Assembly (NCBI GenBank): GCA_016706565.1
Contig: JADJJI010000007.1
Span: 186,001 to 250,000 of the forward strand
Source of the DNA: Piscinibacter sp.
Lineage (GTDB): Bacteria; Pseudomonadota; Gammaproteobacteria; Burkholderiales; Burkholderiaceae_C
Direction: 5' to 3'
Length of the DNA stretch: 64,000 nt
In this document: positions 35,784-45,111 of the stretch, in pieces
How positions within the stretch are numbered: position 1 is the stretch's first letter
Layout of the letters: each line of letters begins with the position of its first letter
Translations under genes and position numbers: made by a program
Notes under the pieces: model-generated
What the model saw: only the letters and a program-made list of their open reading frames with translations
Told to the model about the DNA's origin: nothing
The model's database searches: none

Positions 35784-37502
35784 ATGAGCGCGCGGATCGA
35801 CGGTCGAGGCGAGAGCCGGCGTCGGTGGCGGGCGGCCGGCGGGCTGATGCTGGCCTGTGCGGGCCTGCTGGTGCTGCCGCCCGCCATCGCGCAGGTGCTG
35901 GCAGCGCCGGGCGCGAAGCCCGACCCGGCGGCGCCGCGCGCGATCCCGCGCTTCGTCGACGAGACCGATGCCGCCGGCGTGCACAGCCGCTTCGACGGCG
36001 ACTGGGAATACACCGTCGGTGGCGGCGTGGCCGCGCTGGACTGCGACGGCAGCGGAGCGCCATCGCTGTTCATCGCCGGGGGCGCGAACCGCTCGAAGTT
36101 CTACCGCAACAAGAGCGCGCGCGGCGGGGCCCTGAAGTTCGTGCAGGAGCGCGCCGGCCTGGAACTGACGAGCACGCTCGGCGCCTACCCGATCGACCTG
36201 GACAGCGACGGCGTGCTCGACCTCGTCGTGCTGCGTGTCGGCGAGACGCTGCTGATGCGAGGCCTCGGCGAATGCCGTTTCGAGCGTGCCAACGAACGCT
36301 GGCGTTTCGAGGGCGGCAACCAGTGGACCACCGCCTTCGCCGCCGCCTGGCTGGGCCGCGATGTGCATCCCACGCTGGCCTTCGGCACCTACGTCGATCG
36401 CGCCCGCCAGGATTTTCCCTGGGGCAACTGCACCGACAACGCCTTGCTGCGCCCGGCGAGCGGCGCAGCGCTGGCCTTCGACGCGCCGCTGCCGCTGCGG
36501 CCCGGCCACTGCGCGCTCAGCATGATGTTCTCCGACTGGAACCGCAGCGGCCTGCCGGCGCTGCGCATCGCCAACGACCGCGAGTACTACAAGGGCGGGC
36601 AGGAGCAGCTCTGGCATGTTCCTCCCGGCAGCGATCCCGGCGCCGCGCCGCGCCTGTACGGTGCCGACGAAGGCTGGAAGCCGCTGCAGATCTGGGGCAT
36701 GGGCATCGCCAGCGCCGACCTCGACGGCAGCGGCTACCCGGCCTACTTCCTCACCAGCATGGCCGACAACAAGCTGCAGACGCTGGTGGGAGGGGCCACC
36801 AAGCCGATCTACCGCGACGTGGCCTTCGTCAAGGGCGCCACCGCGCACCGCCCCTTCGCGGGCGGCGACGTGCACCCCTCGACGGCCTGGCATGCGCAGT
36901 TCGCCGACGTCAACAACGACGGCTGGCAGGACCTCTTCGTCGTCAAGGGCAACGTCGGCAACATGCCCGACTTCGCGATGCTCGACCCGAGCAACCTGCT
37001 GCTGGGCGGACCCGACGGCCGCTATGTCGAAGCGGCCGGCGAGTCGGGCCTGCTCAACTACCAGCGCGGCCGCGGCGGGCTGATGGTCGACCTGAACGGC
37101 GACGGGCTGCTCGACGCGCTGATCGTCAACCGCTGGGAACGCGCCAGGCTGTGGCGCAATGTCGGCGCCGGCAGCGCTGCCGCAACGCGGCCGCTGGGCC
37201 ACTGGCTGCAGATCCGCCTGCGCCAGGACGGCGCCAACCGCGACGCCGTCGGAGCGTGGCTCGAAGTCGAGGCTGGCGGCCGCGTGCAGCGCCGCGAGCA
37301 ACTCGTCGGTGGCGGCCATGCCAGCGGCACGGTCGGCTTTCTGCATGTCGGCCTGGGCGAGTCGACGAAGGCGCGCATGCGTGTGCTGTGGCCCGGCGCG
37401 AAGCCGGGCGATGCGGCGCTCACCAGCCCCTGGTTCGAGGCCGCTGCCGATGGTTTCTACCTCGTCGATCGGCAGAAGGGGTTGGTGCCGTGGCAGCCCT
37501 GA
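35784..37502 (+). CDS. Secreted FG-GAP/ASPIC (CRTAC1-like) protein
   Basis: A 572-residue protein with a signal-peptide-like helix (about 15-37, LMLACAGLLVLPPAIAQ). FG-GAP type propeller blades with Ca-binding Asp clusters follow: ALDCDGSGAPSLFIAG, PIDLDSDGVLDLVVL, ADLDGSGYPAYFL, DVNNDGWQDLFVV and DLNGDGLLDALIV. The C-terminus is an ASPIC/UnbV domain (LGHWLQIRLRQDGANRDAVG). It starts 2 bp after xylG but has no known link to xylose. The next gene overlaps it by 13 bp and encodes a vanadium-haloperoxidase-like protein, so the two probably work together. Confidence 0.87.
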   Translation: MSARIDGRGESRRRWRAAGGLMLACAGLLVLPPAIAQVLAAPGAKPDPAAPRAIPRFVDETDAAGVHSRFDGDWEYTVGGGVAALDCDGSGAPSLFIAGGANRSKFYRNKSARGGALKFVQERAGLELTSTLGAYPIDLDSDGVLDLVVLRVGETLLMRGLGECRFERANERWRFEGGNQWTTAFAAAWLGRDVHPTLAFGTYVDRARQDFPWGNCTDNALLRPASGAALAFDAPLPLRPGHCALSMMFSDWNRSGLPALRIANDREYYKGGQEQLWHVPPGSDPGAAPRLYGADEGWKPLQIWGMGIASADLDGSGYPAYFLTSMADNKLQTLVGGATKPIYRDVAFVKGATAHRPFAGGDVHPSTAWHAQFADVNNDGWQDLFVVKGNVGNMPDFAMLDPSNLLLGGPDGRYVEAAGESGLLNYQRGRGGLMVDLNGDGLLDALIVNRWERARLWRNVGAGSAAATRPLGHWLQIRLRQDGANRDAVGAWLEVEAGGRVQRREQLVGGGHASGTVGFLHVGLGESTKARMRVLWPGAKPGDAALTSPWFEAAADGFYLVDRQKGLVPWQP

Positions 37503-38842
37503 GAACGCTGCTGCGGGTGCTGCTCGGCGCGCTCGCCATGGCTGGCCCGGCCCATGCACAGGTCACGGTCAACGAGGCTTCACGCTACAGCGCCGCGGTG
37601 GCCACCGAGTGGTTGCGCGTCGTGTTGCCGGCGATCCAGCAGACGCCGGGGCAATCGCCGCCAGTGGCGGCGCGCACGCTGGCCTACCTGGGCCTGGGCC
37701 TGTACGAATCCATCCTCGCCGGCCTGCCGGGGCAGCGCAGCTTCGCGGGGCAGCTGGTCGAGCTCGAATCCCTGCCCGCCGCTCAGCCCGACGAAGTGCT
37801 GCACTGGCCCACCGTGGCCAATGCGACGCTGGCCGCGCTGACGCAGATGCTGCTGCCCAATGCGCCACCCGACTGGAAGGCGCGCTTCGAGGCGCTGGAG
37901 CGCAACATGCCGGTGGCGCAGCCGGCCGACTTCGACCCGGCGCAGCGCACCCCCGAGGTCATCATCCGCTCCGAGACGCACGGCAAGCTGCTCGCGATGG
38001 CGCTGATGACCTGGGCGCGCACCGATGGCGGCCACGATGCGATCGGGCCGCGGCGCACGCGGCTGGACGCCGCGTACGTGTCGCCCAGCGGCCTCGGCGC
38101 CTGGGTGCCGACGCCACCGCGCTTCGCGCGCCCGCTGCTGCCGAACTGGGGCGCCAACCGGCCCTTCATGCCGAATGCGCAGCAGCGCTGCGCGCCGCCC
38201 GGCCCGCCGAAATACGACGAGACCCCGGGCTCGCCCTTCCATCGCGAAGCCGACGAGGTGCGCCGCGTCGGCGTGCAGCCCACCGAGGAGCAACGGCGCA
38301 TCGCGCTGTACTGGGCCGACGACCCGCTCAAAACGCCCACGCCGGCGGGCCACTGGGCCTGGATCCTCACCGACCTGCTGCGCGACCGCAAGGCGAACCT
38401 GGCCACGGCCGCGGAGCAGTACGCGCGCATGACGGTGGCGATGTCGGACGCCTTCGTCGCAACGTGGAAGGTGAAGTACCAGCTCAACCTGCTGCGGCCC
38501 GTCACCTACATCCAGCTCGCCTTCGACAGCAACTGGGTGCCGCCGCTGATGGAGACGCCGCCCTTCCCCGAGTACCCCTCGGGCCACTCGGTGCAGTCGG
38601 GCTCCGCCGCGGCGGTGCTGGAAGCCTTCTACGGGCGCGACACCGCCTTCGAGGACCGCGCGCACAACGACCGCGGCTGGGGGCCGCAACGATTCAGGAG
38701 CTTTGCCGCAGCCGCCGAACAGGCCGCGGTGTCGCGGCTGTACGCCGGCATCCATTTCCGCAGTGCCATCGAGCATGGCACCACCATGGGCCGCTGCATC
38801 GGCGCGCAGGCGCTGGCGCTCGTGACGAGGGCATCACCGTGA
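37490..38842 (+). CDS. Vanadium-dependent haloperoxidase/PAP2-like secreted protein
   Basis: A 450-residue protein from the GTG at 37490, with signal peptide (RTLLRVLLGALAMAGPAHAQ). It belongs to the vanadium haloperoxidase/PAP2 group. The three anion-binding segments are present: KYQLNLLRP, FPEYPSGHSVQSGSAA and SRLYAGIHFRSAIEHG. Whether it binds vanadate (haloperoxidase) or acts as an acid phosphatase cannot be told from motifs. An N-terminal helical half of about 250 residues matches the haloperoxidase branch rather than small phosphatases. The 13-bp overlap with the FG-GAP gene implies coupled translation. Confidence 0.85.
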   Translation: MAALRTLLRVLLGALAMAGPAHAQVTVNEASRYSAAVATEWLRVVLPAIQQTPGQSPPVAARTLAYLGLGLYESILAGLPGQRSFAGQLVELESLPAAQPDEVLHWPTVANATLAALTQMLLPNAPPDWKARFEALERNMPVAQPADFDPAQRTPEVIIRSETHGKLLAMALMTWARTDGGHDAIGPRRTRLDAAYVSPSGLGAWVPTPPRFARPLLPNWGANRPFMPNAQQRCAPPGPPKYDETPGSPFHREADEVRRVGVQPTEEQRRIALYWADDPLKTPTPAGHWAWILTDLLRDRKANLATAAEQYARMTVAMSDAFVATWKVKYQLNLLRPVTYIQLAFDSNWVPPLMETPPFPEYPSGHSVQSGSAAAVLEAFYGRDTAFEDRAHNDRGWGPQRFRSFAAAAEQAAVSRLYAGIHFRSAIEHGTTMGRCIGAQALALVTRASP

Positions 38843-38847
38843 ACCGC

Positions 38848-39141
38848 TTAGCGTCTCACAGCGTCGGTGGAGGGGGCGGTCGTGCTCGCGGCCACGCCTT
38901 CCAGCGGATCGCCCGGCAGCAAGGTAGTCGCCACCCAGGGTGGCAGGCGGGTGACCTCCTTCTCGTCGATGCGGCCCGCGAAGCGCCAGCCCTGCGGCAA
39001 CTTGACGAACACGAAACCGGTCGGCGGGTCGACGAACACGGTGTAGTCGGGCCGCGGCGTGGGTGCGCCGGTTTGTGCGTGCGCGGCTGCGCCGGCAAGA
39101 AATGCCGCGGCGGCGGCAATCGCAAGGAACGGGTTCGTCAT
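38848..39141 (-). CDS. Small secreted protein of unknown function
   Basis: A 97-residue protein starting at 39141, where GGAGA lies 5 nt upstream of the ATG. Signal peptide: MTNPFLAIAAAAAFLAGAAA. The mature part of about 75 residues contains YTVFVDPPTGFVFVKLPQGW and RFAGRIDEKEVTRLPPWVA, a short beta-strand pattern that I do not recognise. It is convergent with the haloperoxidase gene (5 bp gap) and divergent from the isomerase gene. Confidence 0.65.
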   Translation of the reverse strand: MTNPFLAIAAAAAFLAGAAAHAQTGAPTPRPDYTVFVDPPTGFVFVKLPQGWRFAGRIDEKEVTRLPPWVATTLLPGDPLEGVAASTTAPSTDAVRR

Positions 39142-39308
39142 CCAGGTCTCCGTGAAGTATCGATGTCTGCCCCTGTCTCCACGCAACCCGCGCCCCAACC
39201 CGGACACACGGCCCGCAGGCCGGGGCTTCCCCCGGTCTCGACACCTCAGCGGCATGCACCGCCGCGGCGCAACGATTTCTGAACTCAACCCCGACGAGGA
39301 GCATTCCC

Positions 39309-40364
39309 ATGGCAAGCAATATCCAAGGCCCCGGCATCTACCTCGCGCAGTTCGCCGGCGACGCCGCGCCCTTCAATTCGTGGCCGGCGATCACGAAGTG
39401 GGCCGCCTCGCTGGGCTTCAAGGGTGTGCAGGTGCCCTCGTGGGACGCGCGCCTGTTCGACCTGGCCAAGGCCGCCGAGTCGAAGACCTACTGCGACGAG
39501 TTCGCCGGCATCGCGCGCGAGAACGGCGTGGCGATCACCGAGCTCGGCACCCACCTGCAGGGCCAGCTCGTCGCCGTGCATCCGGCCTACGACGAAGCCT
39601 TCGATGCCTTCGCGCCGGCCGCCGTGCACGGCAAGCCCGCCGAGCGGCAGCGCTGGGCGGTGCAGCAGATGATGCTGGCGGCACGCGCCTCGAAGCACCT
39701 GGGCCTGAGCTCCACCGTCAGCTTCCCCGGCGCGCTGGCCTGGCCCTACCTCTACCCGTGGCCGCAGCGCCCGCCCGGCCTGATCGAGACCGCGTTCGAC
39801 GAGCTCGCGAAACGCTGGCGGCCGATCTTCGACGCCTTCGACGAGGCCGGCTGCCACGTCGCCTTCGAGCTGCATCCGGGCGAGGACCTGTTCGACGGCG
39901 TGACCTTCGAGATGTTCCTCGAGCGCGTGAACAACCACCCGCGCTGCGCCATCAACTACGACCCCTCGCACTTCGTGCTGCAGCAGCTCGACTACCTCGC
40001 CTTCATCGACATCTACCACTCGCGCATCAAGGCGCTGCACATCAAGGACGCCGAGTTCCGCCCCGACGGCCGCCAGGGCGTGTACTCCGGCTACCAGCCG
40101 TGGATCAACCGCGCCGGGCGCTTCCGCTCGCTGGGCGACGGGCAGGTCGACTTCAAGGCGATCTTCTCGAAGATGGCGCAGTACGGCTACGAGGGCTGGG
40201 CCGTGCTGGAGTGGGAGTGCTGCCTCAAGCACCCCGAGCAAGGCGCAGCCGAGGGGGCACCCTTCATCCGCGACCACATCATCCGCGTCACCGAGAAGGC
40301 GTTCGACGACTTCGCCGGGGCCGCGCACGACGCGGCACAGCTCAAGCGCATGCTCGGCCTCTGA
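39309..40364 (+). CDS. Sugar phosphate isomerase/epimerase (TIM barrel)
   Basis: A 351-residue xylose-isomerase-like TIM barrel (AP endonuclease 2 superfamily). Metal-binding residues are expected in CHVAFELHPGED (Glu), INYDPSHFVLQQ (Asp, His), KALHIKDAEF (His) and GWAVLEWECC (Glu). Proteins of this type interconvert keto sugars or act on 3-keto-glycosides or inositol derivatives. It opens the second carbohydrate locus and is 12 bp from the Gfo/Idh/MocA gene, a frequent pairing. The exact substrate cannot be read from the sequence. Confidence 0.85.
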   Translation: MASNIQGPGIYLAQFAGDAAPFNSWPAITKWAASLGFKGVQVPSWDARLFDLAKAAESKTYCDEFAGIARENGVAITELGTHLQGQLVAVHPAYDEAFDAFAPAAVHGKPAERQRWAVQQMMLAARASKHLGLSSTVSFPGALAWPYLYPWPQRPPGLIETAFDELAKRWRPIFDAFDEAGCHVAFELHPGEDLFDGVTFEMFLERVNNHPRCAINYDPSHFVLQQLDYLAFIDIYHSRIKALHIKDAEFRPDGRQGVYSGYQPWINRAGRFRSLGDGQVDFKAIFSKMAQYGYEGWAVLEWECCLKHPEQGAAEGAPFIRDHIIRVTEKAFDDFAGAAHDAAQLKRMLGL

Positions 40365-40376
40365 AGGGGACACACG

Positions 40377-41567
40377 ATGGCCATCGAAGGCAACAAGAAG
40401 AACGTGTCTCCCGCGATGCCGGCACGCATCCGCCTGGGCATGGTGGGCGGCGGCGAAGGCGCCTTCATCGGCGCGGTGCACCGCATCGCCGCGCGGCTGG
40501 ACGACCAGTACGAGTTCGTCGCCGGCGCGCTGTCGTCCACGCCGGAGAAGGCGCAACGGTCCGGCCGCGCGATCGGCCTGGCGCCGGACCGCATCTACAG
40601 CGACTACGAGGCGATGGCGAAGGCCGAGGCCGCCCGGCCCGACGGCATCGAGGCGGTGGCCATCGTCACGCCCAACCACCTGCATGCGCCGGTGGCCGAG
40701 GCCTTCCTGAAGGCCGGCATCCACGTCATCTGCGACAAGCCGGTGACCACCACCAGCGCCGACGCGAAGAAGTTGCTCAAGCTGGCGACGAAGCACAAGC
40801 TCGTCTTCGCCGTCACGCACAACTACACCGGCTACCCGATGGTGCGCCACGCGCGGCAGATGGTGAAGCAGGGCGCGCTCGGCGAGATCCGCGTCGTGCA
40901 GGTCGAGTACCCGCAGGACTGGCTCACCGAGAAGCTCGAGGCCACAGGCCAGAAGCAGGCCGAGTGGCGCGCCGACCCGGCACGCAACGGCATCGGCGGT
41001 GCGATCGCCGACATCGGCACGCATGCGCACAACCTCGGCGCCTACATCACCGGGCTGGAGCTCACCGAGCTGTGCGCCGAGCTGAGCACGTTCGTGAAGG
41101 GGCGCCAGCTCGATGACAACGCGCAGGTGATGCTGCGCTACGCCAACGGCGCGCGCGGCCTGCTCTGGGCCAGCCAGGTGGCGCCGGGCAACGAGAACAA
41201 CCTGCGCATCCGCGTCTATGGCACGAAGGGCGGGCTGGAGTGGAAGCAGGAGCACCCGAACCAGTTGCACTGGTCGCCGTTCGGCCAGCCCACGCAGGTG
41301 ATCGCACGCGCCACCGGTGCGGCCAATGCGGCCGCGGCACGCGTCAGCCGCATCCCGGCCGGCCACCCCGAGGGCTATCTCGAGGGTTTCGCCACGCTGT
41401 ACAGCGAGATCGCGCAGGCCATCCGTGCCGCGCGCAAGGGCGGGCCCAAGGCCGACAAGGCGGCGCACTTCCCGAGCCTGGAAGACGGCATCAAGGGCGT
41501 GGCCTTCATCGAGGCGGTGGTGGCCTCGTCGAAGCGCGGCGGGCGCTGGACGAAGCTCTCCGCATGA
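40377..41567 (+). CDS. Gfo/Idh/MocA family oxidoreductase
   Basis: A 396-residue NAD(P)-dependent sugar or polyol dehydrogenase. The Rossmann motif is [20 protein letters not shown], and the family EKP motif is DKP in [11 protein letters not shown], the lysine being the catalytic one. The C-domain has [20 protein letters not shown] with the conserved His. Enzymes like this oxidise inositol, sugars or 3-hydroxyl groups of glycosides. Together with the preceding isomerase it suggests an oxidise-then-rearrange step in breakdown of the imported compound. Confidence 0.9.
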   Translation: MAIEGNKKNVSPAMPARIRLGMVGGGEGAFIGAVHRIAARLDDQYEFVAGALSSTPEKAQRSGRAIGLAPDRIYSDYEAMAKAEAARPDGIEAVAIVTPNHLHAPVAEAFLKAGIHVICDKPVTTTSADAKKLLKLATKHKLVFAVTHNYTGYPMVRHARQMVKQGALGEIRVVQVEYPQDWLTEKLEATGQKQAEWRADPARNGIGGAIADIGTHAHNLGAYITGLELTELCAELSTFVKGRQLDDNAQVMLRYANGARGLLWASQVAPGNENNLRIRVYGTKGGLEWKQEHPNQLHWSPFGQPTQVIARATGAANAAAARVSRIPAGHPEGYLEGFATLYSEIAQAIRAARKGGPKADKAAHFPSLEDGIKGVAFIEAVVASSKRGGRWTKLSA

Positions 41568-41640
41568 AGCGACGCTCGTTGCAGCCGCCGGTGGCCACCC
41601 CCTCGCAAACCCCGATGGGTGGATGATTGATTTATTTAAT

Positions 41641-41657
41641 TTGATGTCTAACATCAA
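41641..41657. promoter_or_regulatory. Operator-like palindrome upstream of second LacI gene
   Basis: TTGATGT and ACATCAA flank a 3-nt centre (CTA), a perfect 17-bp dyad, 21 bp before the ATG at 41679. It lies in an unusually AT-rich patch (41625-41657: TTGATTTATTTAATTTG and onward), the likely promoter of the LacI gene. Autoregulation by the encoded protein is the simplest reading. Confidence 0.55.
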
Positions 41658-41678
41658 GCCATCAACCCGCCCTGCTCC

Positions 41679-42710
41679 ATGTCCGCCACCGCCACCATCG
41701 CCGACATCGCCGCCCGTGCGGGCGTCGGCACGGCCACGGTCGACCGGGTGCTCAACAAGCGCCCTGGCGTCAATGCCGAGACGATGCAGCGTGTGCTGCA
41801 GGTGGTGGCCGAACTGGGCTCACCGCCCCAGCGCGGCCGGCCCCGCAAGGGCGAGAACTTCCGCTTCGCCTTCGTCCTGCCGGCCGAGCCCTCGCCCTTT
41901 GTCGAACTGGTCGACCGGCTCATCGCGCAGGCCGCCGGCGAATTCCGCCACCAGCACATCACCGAAGTGACGCACCGCCTGGCCACCGCCGACGCAGCAC
42001 AGTTCGCCGCCGAGCTCTCACAGCTGGCCGACTGCGACGCCGTGGCCGTGATGGCACCCGACCTGCCGCCGGTGAAGCTGGCCATCAACGAGCTGGTGCG
42101 CACCGGCGTGCACGTGGTCACCCTGTTCACCGACGTGGCCGGCTCGATGCGCGAAACCCACATCGGTGCCGACAACCGCGCTGCCGGCCGCACCGCCGGG
42201 CTGCTGCTCGGCCGCATGGCCGCCGGAACGCGCGACACCCTGCTGTTGAGCTCGCAGGCCACACGGCTATCGGCCGAGATCGAGCGGCGCATCGGCTTCG
42301 CGCAGGTGGTCGAGGAGCGCTTTCCGAAGCTGAAGGTGCTGCGCACCCCCGACCTGCCCGCCGACGACGCCGGCGCCAGCCGGGCGCTGCTGCGCTTCCT
42401 GCGCAGCAAGGGCGTCGACGTGGCGCGCGTGGCCGGCATCTACAACGTGGGATCGGGCAGCGCCGGCGTGGCGCGAGCCCTCGAGGGCCTGGGGCTGTCG
42501 GGCAGCGTCGGTGTGGTCGCGCACGACTTCACCGACGAGCACCGCGCGCTGCTGGGCACCAACGGCCTGGCGTACGTGCTGCACCAGGACATCCACTACT
42601 GCATCTCCACCGCCGCGCGTGTGCTGCGCGCGCTGTGCGAGAACGTGCGCGGGGCACTCAATGTGGTGCAGCCGCGCGTCGAGATCCTGACGGCCGAGAA
42701 CCTGCACTGA
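41679..42710 (+). CDS. LacI-family transcriptional regulator of the second locus
   Basis: A 343-residue protein with N-terminal helix-turn-helix (TIADIAARAGVGTATVDRVL and NKRPGVNAETMQRVLQVVAE) and a periplasmic-binding-like effector domain (FRFAFVLPAEPSPF, HIGADNRAAGRTAGLLLG, AGIYNVGSGSAGVARAL). It is clearly related to the xylose regulator at 28588 (same ADNRAAGRTAG block), so the two may be paralogues. It lies between the metabolic genes and the ABC genes, all on the plus strand. The inducer is probably the transported compound or its first product. Confidence 0.92.
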   Translation: MSATATIADIAARAGVGTATVDRVLNKRPGVNAETMQRVLQVVAELGSPPQRGRPRKGENFRFAFVLPAEPSPFVELVDRLIAQAAGEFRHQHITEVTHRLATADAAQFAAELSQLADCDAVAVMAPDLPPVKLAINELVRTGVHVVTLFTDVAGSMRETHIGADNRAAGRTAGLLLGRMAAGTRDTLLLSSQATRLSAEIERRIGFAQVVEERFPKLKVLRTPDLPADDAGASRALLRFLRSKGVDVARVAGIYNVGSGSAGVARALEGLGLSGSVGVVAHDFTDEHRALLGTNGLAYVLHQDIHYCISTAARVLRALCENVRGALNVVQPRVEILTAENLH

Positions 42711-42762
42711 ACGGCAGTCGGATGTGTGTGCTCGTGAATCGAACAAACGTTAGGAGACTCTC

Positions 42763-44103
42763 ATGACATCGTTTCTGAGGAAGCTGCCCGCGCTGTCGAC
42801 GCTGGCTGCCGCGGCCCTGCTCGGGCTGGGCAGCACCGCCGCCCAGGCGCAGGACAAGACCATCACCCTGTGCTGGGCCGCCTGGGACCCGGCGAACGCG
42901 CTGGTCGAACTGTCGAAGGACTTCACCGCCAAGACCGGTGTGAAGATGAAGTTCGAGTTCGTCCCCTGGCCGAACTTCGCCGACCGCATGCTCAACGAGC
43001 TCAACAGCAAGGGCAAGCTGTGCGACCTGATCATCGGCGACAGCCAGTGGATCGGCGGCGCGGCCGAGAGCGGCCACTACGTGAAGCTGAACGACTTCTT
43101 CGCCAAGGAAGGCATCAAGATCACCGACTTCGCCCCGGCGACGGTGACCGGCTACGCCGAGTGGCCCAAGGGCACGCCGAACTACTGGGCACTGCCGGCC
43201 ATGGGCGACGCACTGGGCTGGACGTACCGCAAGGACTGGTTCGCCAAGCCCGAGCTGCGCGCCGAATTCAAGAAGAAGCACAACCGCGAGCTCGAAGCAC
43301 CCAAGACCTGGACCGAGTTCAAGCAGGTGGCCGAGTTCTTCTCGGGCCGCCAGATCGACGGCAAGAAGGTCTACGGCACCTACCTCTTCACCGAGCGCGG
43401 CTCCGAGGGCATCACCATGGGCGTGAGCAACGTGCTCTACCCGATGGGCTTCAAGTACCAGGACCCGAAGAAGCCGTACGCGATGGACGGTTTCGTCAAC
43501 GGGCCGGACGCCATCAAGGGCCTGGAGTTCTACAAGTCGCTCTACAAGTGCTGCACGCCGCCGGGGCTGACCAACTCGTACATGGGCGAGGGCCTGGACG
43601 CATTCAAGAGCGGCCAGGTGGCGATGATGATGAACTGGTTCGCCTTCTTCCCAGGCCTGTACAAGGACCCGAATGTCGGCGGCGAGAAGATCGGCTTCTT
43701 CGTCAACCCGTCGGACAAGGGCAAAGGCTCGCAGCTCGGCGGCCAGGGCATCTCGGTGGTGGCTTATTCGCCCAACCGCAACGAGGCGCTGTCGTACATC
43801 AAGTGGTTTGCCACGCTGGATGTGCAGAAGAAGTGGTGGTCGCTGGGCGGCTACTCCTGCCACAAGGGCGTGCTCAACGACGCCGGCTTCAAGAAGAGCG
43901 CACCGTTCGCGTCGGAGTTCCTGACCGCGATGGACCAGGTGGTCGACTTCTGGGCCGAGCCGAGTTATGCGCAGCTGATGCTGGCCGAGCAGAAGCGCAT
44001 CCATGACTTCGTGGTCGCCGACAAGGGCACGGCGAAGGAAGCGCTCGACGGCCTGGCAGCCGACTGGAAGAAGGTCTTCAAGGAAGACGGAAAGCTGAAG
44101 TAA
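42763..44103 (+). CDS. Sugar/polyol ABC transporter binding protein
   Basis: A 446-residue family 1 extracellular solute-binding protein with signal peptide (LSTLAAAALLGLGSTAAQAQ). The mature protein has Trp/Phe/Tyr-rich segments suited to sugar stacking, such as LCWAAWDPANALVEL, FVPWPNFADRML, GDSQWIGGAAESGHYV and MMMNWFAFFPGLY. Two adjacent Cys (KCCTPPG) are unusual for this family. Its transporter partners resemble the glycerol importer GlpSTPQUV, in which GlpV is the equivalent. A TTAGGAGA ribosome site and a strong downstream hairpin favour high expression. Confidence 0.9.
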   Translation: MTSFLRKLPALSTLAAAALLGLGSTAAQAQDKTITLCWAAWDPANALVELSKDFTAKTGVKMKFEFVPWPNFADRMLNELNSKGKLCDLIIGDSQWIGGAAESGHYVKLNDFFAKEGIKITDFAPATVTGYAEWPKGTPNYWALPAMGDALGWTYRKDWFAKPELRAEFKKKHNRELEAPKTWTEFKQVAEFFSGRQIDGKKVYGTYLFTERGSEGITMGVSNVLYPMGFKYQDPKKPYAMDGFVNGPDAIKGLEFYKSLYKCCTPPGLTNSYMGEGLDAFKSGQVAMMMNWFAFFPGLYKDPNVGGEKIGFFVNPSDKGKGSQLGGQGISVVAYSPNRNEALSYIKWFATLDVQKKWWSLGGYSCHKGVLNDAGFKKSAPFASEFLTAMDQVVDFWAEPSYAQLMLAEQKRIHDFVVADKGTAKEALDGLAADWKKVFKEDGKLK

Positions 44104-44112
44104 TCGTGCCCC

Positions 44113-44139
44113 GGGGCTGGCTTCCTCGAAGCCGGCCCC
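44113..44139. other. Stem-loop between binding-protein and permease genes
   Basis: GGGGCTGGCTTC (44113-44124) pairs with GAAGCCGGCCCC (44128-44139) around a 3-nt loop, with one T-G wobble. It begins 9 bp after the binding-protein stop. No T-tract follows, so it fits a 3' mRNA-stabilising hairpin, matching the one after xylF. Confidence 0.65.
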
Positions 44140-44156
44140 GGACCCGAGCCTCCGAC

Positions 44157-45107
44157 ATGAACTCCCCCTCCCTCGCCGAACGCGCCGCCCAGGCCACGCC
44201 CGCACCGATCGCCCGGCGCATGCGCGGCCTGTCGGATCGCGCCATCGCCTGGCTGTTCATCGCGCCGACGATGCTGCTGCTGCTGGCGATCAACATCTTC
44301 CCGTTGATCTGGACGGTGCGGCTGTCGTTCACCAACTTCCGCGCCAACCGGCCGAATGCCGAAGTGTTGGGCCTGGGCATCGACCATTACGTCAGCATCC
44401 TCACCGACCCCGACATCTGGGGCCCGATGCAGGCCACCGCGCACTTCCTGTTCTGGACGATCACGCTGCAGACGCTGATCGGCTTCACGCTGGCCTACCT
44501 GATCGACCGCAAGTTCCGCGGCCACGGCTTCTGGACCACGCTGATCCTCATTCCGATGATGCTGTCGCCTGCGGTGGTGGGCAACTTCTGGGCCTTCCTC
44601 TATCAGCCGCAGATCGGCCTGTTCAATTACGCGGTGAGCTTCTTCACCGGCATCCCGCCGTCGAGCTTCGAGATGCTCGGCTCGGTGAAGCTGGCGCCCT
44701 GGGCGATCGTCATCGTCGATACCTGGATGTGGACGCCCTACGTGATGCTGATCTGCCTGGCTGGCCTGCGCAGCATCCCCGACTACATCTACGAGGCGGC
44801 GGAAGTCGACCGCGCCTCGCCCTGGCGCCAGTTCTGGAGCATCACGCTGCCGATGGTGCTGCCCTTCGTGATGCTGGCGGTGCTGTTCCGCGGCATCGAG
44901 AACTTCAAGATGTTCGACCTGGTGAACCTGCTGACCAACGGCGGGCCGGGCTCGACCACCGAGGTGGTGTCGATCACGCTCAAGCGGGAGGCGTTCGAGA
45001 AGTGGCGCACCGGCTATTCGTCGGCGCTGGCGATCATCCTGTTCGTCGCGGTGTTCGGCCTCGCGAACATCTACGTCAAGGCCCTCAACGCGGTGAAGAA
45101 CCGCTGA
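44157..45107 (+). CDS. ABC transporter permease (MalF-type)
   Basis: A 316-residue inner-membrane permease from the ATG at 44157; the GTG at 44106 would place the hairpin inside the coding sequence. About six helices are visible. The EAA loop that docks the ATPase reads EAAEVDRASPWRQF, followed by ITLPMVLPFVMLAVL. The C-terminal segment has FDLVNLLTNGGPGSTTEVVS, usual for the sugar permease class. It corresponds to GlpP of the glycerol importer by order and length. Confidence 0.92.
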   Translation: MNSPSLAERAAQATPAPIARRMRGLSDRAIAWLFIAPTMLLLLAINIFPLIWTVRLSFTNFRANRPNAEVLGLGIDHYVSILTDPDIWGPMQATAHFLFWTITLQTLIGFTLAYLIDRKFRGHGFWTTLILIPMMLSPAVVGNFWAFLYQPQIGLFNYAVSFFTGIPPSSFEMLGSVKLAPWAIVIVDTWMWTPYVMLICLAGLRSIPDYIYEAAEVDRASPWRQFWSITLPMVLPFVMLAVLFRGIENFKMFDLVNLLTNGGPGSTTEVVSITLKREAFEKWRTGYSSALAIILFVAVFGLANIYVKALNAVKNR

Positions 45108-45111
45108 CCCC

